The notes under the pieces were generated by a model. The model was not told where the DNA came from, ran no database searches, and worked only from the letters and a program-made list of their open reading frames with translations. Both the position numbers and the translations under genes were made by a program. This document shows, piece by piece, positions 1 through 8,798 of a DNA stretch of 64,000 nucleotides (position 1 is the first letter of the stretch; each line of letters begins with the position of its first letter). The DNA is taken from positions 6,330,741-6,394,740 of the forward strand of contig NZ_DF820425.1 in the NCBI RefSeq assembly GCF_000617845.2. Direction: 5' to 3'. This stretch comes from Bradyrhizobium sp. DOA9 (GTDB lineage: Bacteria > Pseudomonadota > Alphaproteobacteria > Rhizobiales > Xanthobacteraceae).

Positions 1-565
1 TGCCGGGCTTGTCGGTCCAGCCCCACACCCCGACCGTGGAGGCGCCGACCATGTCGACGTCGAGAGCCGTGCCGGCCTTCGAGGTGACACGCATGCGCCT
101 CGTTCCGCGCAGCATCTTGGCCGCGGTGCGAACACGCTTTTCGAGCGCGGAATCCGGCACCATGCGCTCCAGCGCTTCGGGATGCTCGTTGGAGATCACC
201 AGGATCCGCGCGCCGGCTTTGAGGATCTCCGGCGTCTCGACCGCGTGCATCAGGCCTTCGATCGTGCAATCCACCACGAAGCCCGCCTGCTGAAGCGCGG
301 TGATGACCGGGCCAAGCCGCTGGATTGCCTCGCTTGCCCCGGTCGAGCGGACCGGGACGATATTCCGGTTACGCGGAGTGGGCATCACCACGTGAAACGG
401 GCGCGCCCCAATACGCAGCAGGGCCAGTTCCGCAAGATGCACGTTCAACGCACGCGACTGGGTTTCCGAGAGGATCGCGGCGGTATCGCCGGCCTTGACG
501 GCGCAACGTTCGAAGATCTCGCAAAACGCGTCGATCCATTTTGCTTCGATGCGGTCAGCCAGCAT
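1..565 (-). CDS. NicX-like 2,5-dihydroxypyridine 5,6-dioxygenase family protein (3' end outside window)
   Basis: The 188 visible residues begin at an ATG (563-565) and run off the left edge. They resemble the non-haem iron 2,5-dihydroxypyridine dioxygenase family (NicX), whose fold is related to M29 aminopeptidases. The stretches PEILKAGARILVISNEHPE and KRVRTAAKMLRGTRMRV match the family in order and spacing, and the SKAGT step that follows is also typical. The gene lies 41 bp downstream of two ABC permeases on the same strand, so it is probably the last gene of the catabolic operon. The metal ligands lie in the missing half, so ring cleavage cannot be confirmed. A non-catalytic or differently specific relative remains possible. 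Confidence 0.7.
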   Translation of the reverse strand, partial: MLADRIEAKWIDAFCEIFERCAVKAGDTAAILSETQSRALNVHLAELALLRIGARPFHVVMPTPRNRNIVPVRSTGASEAIQRLGPVITALQQAGFVVDCTIEGLMHAVETPEILKAGARILVISNEHPEALERMVPDSALEKRVRTAAKMLRGTRRMRVTSKAGTALDVDMVGASTVGVWGWTDKPG

Positions 566-606
566 GGTCCACTCCCAGTCTTCTGGATTCTTGTTTGTTA
601 CGCTTG

Positions 607-1374
607 TTACGCTTCGGGGAAGCCCCGGAGCAAGTACGATCGCACGACCCCCAGCAGTCCGTTCAGGACCAGGCCCAGCAGCGAGATCGTGATCAGCGGC
701 ACGAACATGTCGACCGCCTGGAAGGTTCGGGCCGCAGTCACGAGCGCGTGCCCCAATCCGTCCGTCGACGTGATCATCTCGGCCAGAAACACCACGATGC
801 AGGAAATGACAAGGCCGATCCGGCATCCGGTCAGGATCGACGGCATCGCTGCCGGCAGCACCACCTTGAAGAGGATTTCGTAACGTCGCGTTCCCGCTGC
901 CATGGCCGACCAGATCAGCTTCTGCTCGACAGTCGATGCACCGTAATAGGTCGACAGCAGGATCGGAAAAAGAGCATCGGCAGTCACCAACGTGATCTTC
1001 GATCCATGGCCAAAACCGAGCAGCAGCAGCAATGCGGGATAGAGCGCAACCTTGGGCAAAGGCGCCAGGACGCGCACGATCGGCCGAACCACGGCGTTGA
1101 TCGCAGGACTAGCGGCGGCAGCGATGCCGATGCTGATACCGAGCACGACAGCGATCGCGAAGCCGGCAAACAGCCTGATCAGGGTCGCTGCGATCTCGTG
1201 CTGGAACGTCGAAGTCACGAGTTGCTGGAGCAGCCGACCGAAGACGAAGCCTGGCGGCGGCAGCAGAACTGCCGGTGCAAAGCCGAAAGACACCAGGCCT
1301 TGCCACAGCGCGATCACCAGGACGATCGGGGCGATCCCAAGAGCGACATTTGGGGGGAGAAACCGCGACATCAT
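607..1374 (-). CDS. ABC transporter permease, NitT/TauT (SsuC/TauC) type
   Basis: Inner-membrane permease of about 255 residues with six or so hydrophobic segments. It has the BPD_transp_1 coupling loop (EAA-like region around AAGTRRYEILFKVVLPAAMP) near two thirds of its length. The start at 1374 is chosen because the ATG overlaps the stop of the upstream permease (ATGA), a sign of translational coupling; a second ATG follows at once. With the neighbouring permease, ATPase and the binding protein at 4863-5846 it forms a complete importer. NitT/TauT-type systems take up small anions such as sulfonates, nitrate, thiamine precursors or aromatic acids. The catabolic neighbours favour an organic acid or aromatic substrate, which is an inference. 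Confidence 0.92.
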   Translation of the reverse strand: MMSRFLPPNVALGIAPIVLVIALWQGLVSFGFAPAVLLPPPGFVFGRLLQQLVTSTFQHEIAATLIRLFAGFAIAVVLGISIGIAAAASPAINAVVRPIVRVLAPLPKVALYPALLLLLGFGHGSKITLVTADALFPILLSTYYGASTVEQKLIWSAMAAGTRRYEILFKVVLPAAMPSILTGCRIGLVISCIVVFLAEMITSTDGLGHALVTAARTFQAVDMFVPLITISLLGLVLNGLLGVVRSYLLRGFPEA

Positions 1375-2156
1375 GAAAAGCTCAGCGGCATGTCGAACTG
1401 CGGCTCGGACCAGCGCACGAGCCTGGCACGAACTCTTTCGAAAATCGCGTCGAGGCAGATTCCCATCGCCCCTACGATGATGATCATCGCAAAGACGGTG
1501 TCGTATTGGCCCATGTCGAGCGCGTTGAACAGGATGTTCCCGGCACCGGACTGACGGGCAATCATCTCGCTCGTGATCATCGTGATCAGCGCCAGCACCA
1601 ATCCCGTACGACACCCCGTCAGAATCTCCGGCAGCGCCGCCGGCAGCACGATACGCACGAGGCGTTGCGGCGGCGAGAGCCCCATTGCGGCGCCCGACCA
1701 CAGCATCTTCTCTTCGACCGCCTTGGCGCCTTCGAAGCTGTGATAAATCACGGGCAGGCTGACGCCGAGGAAGATCACGAGCGTCTTCGTGATGTCGCCG
1801 ACGCCCAGCCAGAGCATGATGATCGGCATCAAGGCCGCCTTCGGCACCGGATAGATCACCATCAGGAGCGGATTGAAGAAGGCCGCAACAGCCGTGCTAC
1901 GTCCCATCAAGAGGCCAAGTGGGATCGACACCAGCACGGCCGCGCCAAATCCCATCGCCATGCGCCGGAGCGAGGCCAGAATATTGACCAGGGATTCCTT
2001 GTCGCCAAGGATGCTTGGTATCGCCTTGATCGCTTCGATCGCCGTCGGAAAGCTGTCGTTCTTGAGGGCGAGTGACGCGACCTGCCACACCACCAGCAAT
2101 CCGATGCAGGCGAGCACCGGGGCAGCGCGCCTGGTCATGGCGGCCGGCGACATCAT
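1371..2156 (-). CDS. ABC transporter permease, NitT/TauT type
   Basis: A 261-residue integral membrane protein, paralogous to the next permease. It carries the typical coupling-loop region (SGAAMGLSPPQRLVRIVLPA) around residue 165. The start ATG at 2154-2156 overlaps the stop of the ATPase gene as ATGA, and its own stop overlaps the next permease in the same way, so three genes are coupled. Two different permeases with one ATPase suggest a heterodimeric membrane domain. Confidence 0.92.
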   Translation of the reverse strand: MMSPAAMTRRAAPVLACIGLLVVWQVASLALKNDSFPTAIEAIKAIPSILGDKESLVNILASLRRMAMGFGAAVLVSIPLGLLMGRSTAVAAFFNPLLMVIYPVPKAALMPIIMLWLGVGDITKTLVIFLGVSLPVIYHSFEGAKAVEEKMLWSGAAMGLSPPQRLVRIVLPAALPEILTGCRTGLVLALITMITSEMIARQSGAGNILFNALDMGQYDTVFAMIIIVGAMGICLDAIFERVRARLVRWSEPQFDMPLSFS

Positions 2157-2998
2157 GCCGGCGCCCCGGCTTCGTCGCTCTCATCAAACATGCGTTCGAT
2201 ATCGACGACGTACTTCTGGTAACGCGGGTCGAGCAACAGCTCGTTGCGGCGGCGCGGCCGCGGCAGGTCGATGTCGATGACTTGCCGGATTCGTCCGGGC
2301 GATTTCGACATCATGACGACCTTGTCCGACAGGAAGACGGCTTCGTCGACCGAATGGGTGACGAACAGGACCGTCTTGCGGTCACGCTCCCAGATGTCCA
2401 GAAGATCGTTCTGCAGGCGCGTCCTCGTGTGAGCGTCGAGTGCCCCGAACGGCTCGTCCATCAGCAGCACTTCGGGATGGTAAGCAAGCGTCCGCGCCAG
2501 CGCTACGCGCTGCTTCATGCCGCCCGACAGCTCCTTGGGATAGAAGTTCTCGTAACCTTTGAGGCCAACCATCTCGATCAGGGCCCGGCTCTGCGCTTCG
2601 GCCTCCGTGACGCGAACCCCTTGCTGACGCGGCCCATACATCACGTTGCCGAGCACGGTCTTCCAGGGAAACAGCGCAAATTCCTGGAACACCGGTCCGC
2701 GATCCGGACCGGGCCCCGTGATCGCCTGCCCCTTCATCTTCGCCGCGCCGCTGGTCGGACTGACGAAGCCGCCGACGATGTAGAGCAGTGTCGACTTCCC
2801 GCAGCCGGACGGGCCGAGGATGGAGACGAAAGCCCCCTCCTCGATCGTCAGCGAGATGTCCGACAGCGCGACATGATCCTTGCGTGCCGAGGTCTGAAAG
2901 ACCTGCGAGACACGGTCGATCTCGATGATTGCGGAAGCCGGGTCTTGTTGCGTCACCGGTTTCACCCATTCGCTCGATCTCGCAGATACTACCGTCAT
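2153..2998 (-). CDS. ABC transporter ATP-binding protein, NitT/TauT type
   Basis: A 281-residue ATPase with all nucleotide-binding motifs: Walker A GPSGCGKST, a Q-loop around the FQEFALFPW segment, signature LSGGMKQR, Walker B VLLMDEPFGALD and the switch histidine in FVTHSVDEA. These are the usual SsuB/TauB features. The ATG at 2998 is preferred to a longer reading at 3127 because GGAAG lies a suitable distance upstream and the longer form would overlap the dehydratase gene. It energises the two permeases downstream. Confidence 0.93.
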   Translation of the reverse strand: MTVVSARSSEWVKPVTQQDPASAIIEIDRVSQVFQTSARKDHVALSDISLTIEEGAFVSILGPSGCGKSTLLYIVGGFVSPTSGAAKMKGQAITGPGPDRGPVFQEFALFPWKTVLGNVMYGPRQQGVRVTEAEAQSRALIEMVGLKGYENFYPKELSGGMKQRVALARTLAYHPEVLLMDEPFGALDAHTRTRLQNDLLDIWERDRKTVLFVTHSVDEAVFLSDKVVMMSKSPGRIRQVIDIDLPRPRRRNELLLDPRYQKYVVDIERMFDESDEAGAPA

Positions 2999-3092
2999 CC
3001 CGTCTTCCGTCCCACTCGCACGAAGATTCAGCGGCACGAGCTTAGCAAGAACCCTGCCAGACAGGCTGTCATTTTCGCACCCGTGCGGTGCG

Positions 3093-4787
3093 TCATTCGA
3101 ACCACGGCCATTCCGCCGGGCCTTCATGCGTCACGGCTCCGCCCGGCGCCTGCCCGACCAGCCGCGCATATTTTGCCAGCGCACCTGCACGGTGGCGTGG
3201 CGGGCGCGGCTTCCAATCGCGCCGCCGCGCGGCGAACTCCCGCTCCTCGAGCAGGACATCCATCCGCCGATTTGCGGCATCGATCCGGATCCGGTCACCA
3301 TTGCGGACGAGCGCCAGCGGACCGCCAACAAACGCCTCCGGGGACACGTAGCCGATGCACATCCCGCGGGTCGCGCCGGAGAACCGGCCATCGGTGATCA
3401 GCGCCACTTTTTCACCCATGCCCTGCCCGTAGATCAGTGCGGTGACGCCGAGCATCTCGCGCATGCCGGGTCCGCCAACCGGCCCCTCATTGCGGATCAC
3501 GAGAACCTCGCCCTCCCTGTAGCTGCGGTCACGAACAGCTGCGACGCAGGCTTCTTCATCCTCGAAAACGCGCGCCACGCCTTCGAAGAACTGGCTCTTC
3601 AGGCCCGCGACCTTGATCACCGCCCCATCGGGACAGAGGTTACCTTTCAACACCGCGACGCCGCCGTCAGGCATGATCGGCGCGCGAGCCGTGTACACGA
3701 CCTCTCCGTCGGGCGCGTTGGCCGCACCGTACTCTTCGGCAAGTGTGCGGCCGGTGATGGACAAGCAGCCGCCATCGATATGACCGCTCTGGATCAGCTC
3801 GCGAATGATGACCGCAGCGCCACCGATATCGTAGACATCCTTCGCCGTATACTTGCCTCCGGGGCGCAGATTGCCGATCAACGGCGTCCTGGCGAAGACC
3901 TCACCCACATCGTCGATGCTGAACGCAACCCCGGCCTCATTCGCGATCGCCGGGAGGTGCAGCGCGGCGTTGGTCGAGCCGCCCGTCGCCGCCACGATCG
4001 CCGCTCCGTTCTCCAGGGACTTCCGCGTCACGATGTCGCGCGGCAGCGGCCCGCCGCGGTCCAGCATCTCCATGATCAGCCGGCCGGCGCGCCGCGAAAT
4101 CTGCGCACGCTCGGCAAAGACACCGGGCACCATCGATACGTTGGGAATGGTCAGCCCCATTGCCTCCGACACCATGCCCATAGTGTTCGCGGTGAATTGG
4201 CCGGCGCACGCACCGATCGTGGGCAGACACGCGCGCTCGATCCGTTCGAGGGTGGCGCCGTCGATCTCGCCAGTCATGAAGCTGCCGACGGCCTCATAGG
4301 AATCGAGCACCGTCAGCGTCCGTCCATCCACGCGGCCCGGCAGCGAGCTGCCGCCATAGATGAAGATGGAGGGCACGTTGCAGCGGACCATGCCCATCAT
4401 CACGCCGGGAAGGGTCTTGTCGCAGCCGCCGTATCCGATCAGCGCATCGTAGGCCAGCCCATGGACCACGGCTTCGATCGAATCGGCGATCAGCTCCCGC
4501 GAAAACAGGGAGAACTTCATCCCCTCGTGGTTCATGCTGATGCCGTCGGAGACCGAAACGGTCGAGAACTCACGCGGTGTACCGCCGGCCTCCTCGATCC
4601 CAGTCTTGGCTGCCGCGACCTGGAAGTCGTGGGTCATGTTGCAGGGCGTCTGCTCGCCCTTCATGCTGACGATGCCCACCATCGGCTTCGCAATCGCTGC
4701 GTCGTCGAGCCCCATGGCGCGCATAAATGCACGATGCGGCGCCCGGTCGAGCCCGTCCGTGGTGACCCGTGATCGCAACTTCTTCAT
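3093..4787 (-). CDS. IlvD/Edd family dehydratase (dihydroxy-acid dehydratase-like)
   Basis: A 564-residue protein of the IlvD/Edd family, which dehydrates 2,3-dihydroxy acids or sugar acids with an Fe-S cluster. The expected cluster cysteines are present: C49 in TPCNMTH, C122 in GGCDKTLPG and C194 in GACAGQFTANTMG. K124 of the CDK motif, carbamylated in relatives, is there too. It sits between the binding protein and the ATPase of an importer rather than with branched-chain amino-acid genes, so a catabolic role (for example on a hydroxylated acid or sugar acid) is more likely than valine/isoleucine synthesis. That role is inferred from context only. Confidence 0.9.
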   Translation of the reverse strand: MKKLRSRVTTDGLDRAPHRAFMRAMGLDDAAIAKPMVGIVSMKGEQTPCNMTHDFQVAAAKTGIEEAGGTPREFSTVSVSDGISMNHEGMKFSLFSRELIADSIEAVVHGLAYDALIGYGGCDKTLPGVMMGMVRCNVPSIFIYGGSSLPGRVDGRTLTVLDSYEAVGSFMTGEIDGATLERIERACLPTIGACAGQFTANTMGMVSEAMGLTIPNVSMVPGVFAERAQISRRAGRLIMEMLDRGGPLPRDIVTRKSLENGAAIVAATGGSTNAALHLPAIANEAGVAFSIDDVGEVFARTPLIGNLRPGGKYTAKDVYDIGGAAVIIRELIQSGHIDGGCLSITGRTLAEEYGAANAPDGEVVYTARAPIMPDGGVAVLKGNLCPDGAVIKVAGLKSQFFEGVARVFEDEEACVAAVRDRSYREGEVLVIRNEGPVGGPGMREMLGVTALIYGQGMGEKVALITDGRFSGATRGMCIGYVSPEAFVGGPLALVRNGDRIRIDAANRRMDVLLEEREFAARRRDWKPRPPRHRAGALAKYARLVGQAPGGAVTHEGPAEWPWFE

Positions 4788-4862
4788 GTGTGCATCTTCT
4801 TCATGCAGCGTCCCGGATCATCCGGAACGCCACGATGTCACGTTCGGTAATTCGCTCCGCTC

Positions 4863-5846
4863 CTATTGCAGCGGCGCGACGATCGACGGATGCTTGAACT
4901 GTGCGACATCCAGCTTCGGCAGCATTCCTGTCTCTGCATAGATATCCAGCATCTTCTGGATCGCCGGGAAGTTCGGCGCCGCGCCTGGGTCGCGGCCGAA
5001 ATCGTTGTCCTTGAGCAGATAGGTCTCGAGCACCGGGATGGGGGCTTTCAGCACTTCATTGACGACCTTGAGAGTCTCCTCGCGGTTCGCCAGTGCCTTC
5101 TTCATGCCCGAGGTAATATCGCGGACATAGGCCTTGACCAACTCGGGGTTCTTGTCGACGAAATCGGCACGGCAGGCTTCCAGGATGTGCACGATGTTCG
5201 GCATGGCCTGGGACAGCGAGAACAGCTTCCGTGTGCCGCCCTTTGCCTCCGCGCGCGCAGCGAACGGCTGGTTCATGTTGACCGCGTCGACGCGACCTTG
5301 GCGCAGCGCGTCCTCGGAGACGGCAAAGCCGACCTCGACCAGCTTGATGTCCTTGGCCGGATCGACGCCATTCTGCTTCAGGAGCAGATTGAACGGCCCT
5401 TGCGTGCCGCCACCGATCACGGAAATGCCGACCGTCTTGCCCTTGAGATCCGCGATCGTCTTGATGGGCGAGTCATCCATGACGGCCCAATAGACCGAGA
5501 AACCGCCGGGCATCTCGAAAACGTGTTGCGCCACGATGTAAGCCTTGAGATTGCCGCCAACGACACCGTTGGAGAGCGAGAGCGGCGCCTGCGTCGCACA
5601 GTCCAGTGCACCGGCCGCCAAGGCTTGCGTCATCGGCGCGGTGCCCTGGAATTGGGTCCATTCGATGTTGTAGGTCTTGCCGAGATTGGGAAATTCGGCC
5701 GGCCTGCGCATCATCCAGTACTTGGACTCCTCCGCAGGGATGGTCCAGCCGACGCGGATCGTCTGCTGCCCCCATGATGGGCTTGGGCCCGCGCTCACGG
5801 CTGCTGCCGCCCCCAAAGCCAGGATCCACTTCGAAACGGTTCGCAT
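4863..5846 (-). CDS. ABC transporter substrate-binding protein, NitT/TauT (SsuA/NMT1) type
   Basis: A 327-residue periplasmic binding protein. The N-terminus (MRTVSKWILALGAAAAVSAG) is a signal peptide, with probable cleavage after SWG near residue 26. The two-lobe NMT1/SsuA fold is suggested by the phosphate/anion loop region AGALDCATQAPLSLSNG and the DLKGKTVGISVIGGGTQG motif, which marks the second lobe. The gene is the first of the co-directional block 5846 to 1. It faces an oxidoreductase gene across a 160-bp divergent intergenic region, where shared control is likely. Confidence 0.92.
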   Translation of the reverse strand: MRTVSKWILALGAAAAVSAGPSPSWGQQTIRVGWTIPAEESKYWMMRRPAEFPNLGKTYNIEWTQFQGTAPMTQALAAGALDCATQAPLSLSNGVVGGNLKAYIVAQHVFEMPGGFSVYWAVMDDSPIKTIADLKGKTVGISVIGGGTQGPFNLLLKQNGVDPAKDIKLVEVGFAVSEDALRQGRVDAVNMNQPFAARAEAKGGTRKLFSLSQAMPNIVHILEACRADFVDKNPELVKAYVRDITSGMKKALANREETLKVVNEVLKAPIPVLETYLLKDNDFGRDPGAAPNFPAIQKMLDIYAETGMLPKLDVAQFKHPSIVAPLQ

Positions 5847-5902
5847 CGTGCCACTCCGCTGCTCCGGCGCCGACCGGCGCCCCCAAACCCGACCGCCTCA
5901 AA

Positions 5903-5920
5903 TGTTTCATGGTTCAAACA
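5903..5920. promoter_or_regulatory. Possible operator in divergent intergenic region
   Basis: TGTTT and AAACA form an inverted repeat around an 8-bp centre, between the divergently read binding-protein and dehydrogenase genes. A regulator site here would suit the divergent layout, but no regulator gene lies nearby and a chance match is possible. Confidence 0.25.
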
Positions 5921-6006
5921 ATCAGGCAAGCCATGCGGGCGGGCAGTCTTGCCGTCCCATGCGCCATGTATGGTAAAGCGGCGTCTGCGACAGAAGGAGG
6001 CAACCT

Positions 6007-6924
6007 ATGGCTGACGACAGCAAGGCAGACCCGCAACGCACCGAGAAGCTCGGCTATCTCGGCCTGGGACTCATGGGAACGCCCATGACCGGACGCCTGC
6101 TGAAGGCCGGCCATCAGGTCGCGGTCTGGAACCGCTCGGAGGGCAAGGTGGCGCCGCTCGTCGAGGCCGGCGCCAAGCGTGCGGTCACGCCTCGTGATCT
6201 TCTGGCGAGCTCGGACATCGTCTTCATGTGCGTGACGGATGCGACGGCGGTCGAGGAGGTGATCTTCGGGCCCGAAGGTCTGGCAACAGGCCCTGGCGCG
6301 GGCAAGCTTGTGGTCGACTTCTCGTCAATCCATCCAGACGCGGCCCGCGACCTCGCAACGCGCTTGAAGGACGCGAACGGTGCGGCCTGGATCGATGCGC
6401 CGGTGTCCGGGGGCACGAAGGGTGCCGAGGAAGGTACGCTCGCCATCATGGCGGGCGGAGAAGCTGGCGACATCGAAAGGGTGCGGCCCTATGTGCTAGC
6501 CATGGCGCGCAGGTTCACACACATGGGCCCGCTCGGCGCCGGCCAGACCACAAAGCTGTGCAACCAGGTGATCGTCGGGTGCGCGATGGCCGTGCTCGCG
6601 GAAGCGACGCGACTGGCCGTGAACGCCGGAATTGATGCCAACCGTTTGCCCGAAGCGCTCGCCGGCGGCTTTGCGGATTCCATCCCGCTCCAGCTGTTCG
6701 TACCGCGGATGGTCAACGGCATTCACACCCCGCCGCTCGGCCACATCGCCACGATGCTCAAGGACCTCGATACGGTGGCCGATGTTGCACAGGCGACGTC
6801 GACGCCGGTGCCAATGGCTGCGCTTGCCGGACAGCTTTTCAGGCTGGCAAAAGCTGCGCGAGGTGCGGACGCGGACGCGCTGGAGATTTACAAGCTTTCG
6901 GCGGCAGAGCGCATTGCCGTCTAG
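6007..6924 (+). CDS. NAD(P)-dependent beta-hydroxyacid dehydrogenase (3-hydroxyisobutyrate dehydrogenase-like)
   Basis: A 305-residue protein of the beta-hydroxyacid dehydrogenase family. The N-terminal Rossmann motif is GYLGLGLMGTPM (residues 16-27), the substrate-binding stretch is DAPVSGGTKGAEEGTL, and the catalytic lysine is about K183 in GQTTKLCNQ. The start is fixed by AGGAGG 6 bp upstream. The family oxidises 3-hydroxy acids or reduces semialdehydes (GarR, MmsB, tartronate semialdehyde reductase). It is the only plus-strand gene of the catabolic cluster and converges on the flavin reductase gene with a 9-bp gap. The real substrate is not evident. Confidence 0.9.
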   Translation: MADDSKADPQRTEKLGYLGLGLMGTPMTGRLLKAGHQVAVWNRSEGKVAPLVEAGAKRAVTPRDLLASSDIVFMCVTDATAVEEVIFGPEGLATGPGAGKLVVDFSSIHPDAARDLATRLKDANGAAWIDAPVSGGTKGAEEGTLAIMAGGEAGDIERVRPYVLAMARRFTHMGPLGAGQTTKLCNQVIVGCAMAVLAEATRLAVNAGIDANRLPEALAGGFADSIPLQLFVPRMVNGIHTPPLGHIATMLKDLDTVADVAQATSTPVPMAALAGQLFRLAKAARGADADALEIYKLSAAERIAV

Positions 6925-6933
6925 GGCCGCACG

Positions 6934-7494
6934 TTACGGCACGTTGCGCTCGTCGTCGGCCATGAAGCGACCGAACGCCCCTCGCGCAAAGAGCAACGGC
7001 TCCTTCGCATTGTAGGTGTATGCCTCGACTGCGCCGAGAAAGATCACATGGTCACCGCCATAATAGCGATTCACGGAGCGGCATTGAAAGTTGGCGACGC
7101 TCTCGGCGAGCACTGGCGCGTTGCCGAGGCCCGGGGTCCAGTCGACGCCGGTGAACTTGTCGTCCGACGATCTTGCGAATTTATTCGCAAGCGCCTGTTG
7201 CGAAGCGCCGAGAACGTTGACGCTGAAATGGCTGGCGTTCTGGAAGATGGTCAGGCTCGAGGAATAGACGACGAGGCTCCACAGAACCAGCGGTGGATTC
7301 AGCGAGACCGAGGCGAACGAATTGCAAGTCAGCCCGTAGGGCTTGCCGTCCGGTGCCGCCGCCGTGATGATCGTCACGCCCGTCGCATAGGTTCCAAGCG
7401 CATTGCGAAAGTCGCGGGGATCGATCTGCGAGCTGTCGCTCGCGAACTCGTTGGCGGGATCCGGAGCGCGGGGCTGCTTCGGCACATCATTCAT
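6934..7494 (-). CDS. Flavin reductase family protein (monooxygenase reductase component)
   Basis: A 186-residue FMN-binding split-barrel protein. It has the characteristic TYATGVTIITA and LTCNSFASVSLNPPLVLWSL segments that bind flavin in HpaC/HsaB-type reductases. The gene follows the acyl-CoA-dehydrogenase-like monooxygenase gene by 9 bp on the same strand. Together they read as a two-component flavin monooxygenase in which this subunit supplies reduced flavin. The residues before about 28 are not part of the conserved fold. Confidence 0.9.
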   Translation of the reverse strand: MNDVPKQPRAPDPANEFASDSSQIDPRDFRNALGTYATGVTIITAAAPDGKPYGLTCNSFASVSLNPPLVLWSLVVYSSSLTIFQNASHFSVNVLGASQQALANKFARSSDDKFTGVDWTPGLGNAPVLAESVANFQCRSVNRYYGGDHVIFLGAVEAYTYNAKEPLLFARGAFGRFMADDERNVP

Positions 7495-7503
7495 CGGCCG
7501 GCC

Positions 7504-8733
7504 TCACAGCGTGAGATTCTCGGAGGGCAGGCCCAGCGCCACCCGTCCGTAGTTGGTCCCGGCCGCATCGAAGTTGAATGCGAGATGTGAGTTGATCGCG
7601 TGCGCATCGCGGAACTGCCGCTGTAACACGCCGCTGGTGAACAGACCACGCGCGCCGCTGGCGGCAAACAGCATCGAGACTGCATCCGTGCACAAGTTTA
7701 CGGAAAAGGCCCCGTCGCGACGATATCTCGTCTTGGTCGCCATGTCGGGAATATGACCGCGCCGTGCATCCTCCATGGCATCGAGACAAGCCGACCGCAT
7801 GATCAGGCGCGCAGCGTCGATCTTGGCCGAGGCCTCGGCGATCTTGATCTGCGTGCTTTGAAAATCGCTCAGCTTGGCGCGATTGTAAGTCGAAACGCGA
7901 TAATGCGCGACCTCGATATAGTCGTCGAGGCACGCCTGCGCATTCCCCAGCGCGACACCCGAGAGGACGTAAGGAAATAGCGAGAAGACGGGCAGAGCGT
8001 ACAGAGGATTCGGATTTACCGCGCTTCCCGGCGTCGGGCCGCCTGAGAGATCACCGACCCCGACGCTCATGTGGTCGGCCACAAAGACCTCCCTGACCTC
8101 TACGTCGCAAGACCCCGTTCCGCGCAGTCCGGCGACATTCCAAGTGTCCAGCACCTTGTAGTCGCCTTTTGGCAGCAGGAAGATTCGATATTCGATTCCG
8201 TCGGCCTCGTCGTCTGAATAGACCACGCTTGCCAGCATGTTCCATTCGCAGGAGGCAACGCCGGAGGAGAACGGCCAGCTTCCATGCAGCCGGTATCCGC
8301 CCTCGACCCGCGTGGCGCGTCCGGCGGGGAAAATGAACGAGGATGCGATCAGCGTGTCCGGATCACGGCCCCAAACCAGATCCTGCGCGCGTCGCTCGAA
8401 CATTCCGAGCATCCAGTGATGGCTCGCCAAATTGGCGAGATTCCAGGCAACCGACGCATCTGCCTTTCCCAGCAACTCGGCACAATCGACAAGGGCGACA
8501 TAGTCGAGCTCGGCGCCGCCAACCCGTGATGGCTGGAGCATCCGGAACAGGCCGGACTCATGGAGATCTCTTTCGGTTTCCGGCGGAAGATGCCGCAGCT
8601 CCTCCGTTCGCGCCGCTCGCTCACATAGTTGCGGCAGAAGCGACCGCGCCTTGGCGATCATCGACGCATAGGCCTCTCCACCGGCTTGCGAACCGGTAGG
8701 CTGGATCATGCTTGGCTGCTGGCCAGGCGCCAT
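7504..8733 (-). CDS. Two-component flavin monooxygenase, oxygenase subunit (HsaA/acyl-CoA dehydrogenase fold)
   Basis: A 409-residue protein with the acyl-CoA dehydrogenase fold. Features such as SGLFRMLQPSRVGG near residue 58 and HGSWPFSSGVASCEW near residue 150 are typical of the group D flavin monooxygenases (HsaA, HpaB-like) rather than of true dehydrogenases. The flavin reductase gene lies immediately downstream, which supports ring hydroxylation with FADH2 or FMNH2. The start at 8733 has GAGGG 6 bp upstream. A hydroxylated aromatic or heteroaromatic is the likely substrate class, by inference. Confidence 0.85.
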   Translation of the reverse strand: MAPGQQPSMIQPTGSQAGGEAYASMIAKARSLLPQLCERAARTEELRHLPPETERDLHESGLFRMLQPSRVGGAELDYVALVDCAELLGKADASVAWNLANLASHHWMLGMFERRAQDLVWGRDPDTLIASSFIFPAGRATRVEGGYRLHGSWPFSSGVASCEWNMLASVVYSDDEADGIEYRIFLLPKGDYKVLDTWNVAGLRGTGSCDVEVREVFVADHMSVGVGDLSGGPTPGSAVNPNPLYALPVFSLFPYVLSGVALGNAQACLDDYIEVAHYRVSTYNRAKLSDFQSTQIKIAEASAKIDAARLIMRSACLDAMEDARRGHIPDMATKTRYRRDGAFSVNLCTDAVSMLFAASGARGLFTSGVLQRQFRDAHAINSHLAFNFDAAGTNYGRVALGLPSENLTL

Positions 8734-8798
8734 TGGTGTCCCTCGCTGTCACACATTTATGCGGCGGGACCTTCGCCAAATCAAGCAGAGGAAATGAC

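Noticed and set aside
2925..4772. 615-residue plus-strand reading opposite the dehydratase
   Set aside because: The minus strand codes for a complete IlvD-type enzyme with its cysteines; the plus reading is a by-product.
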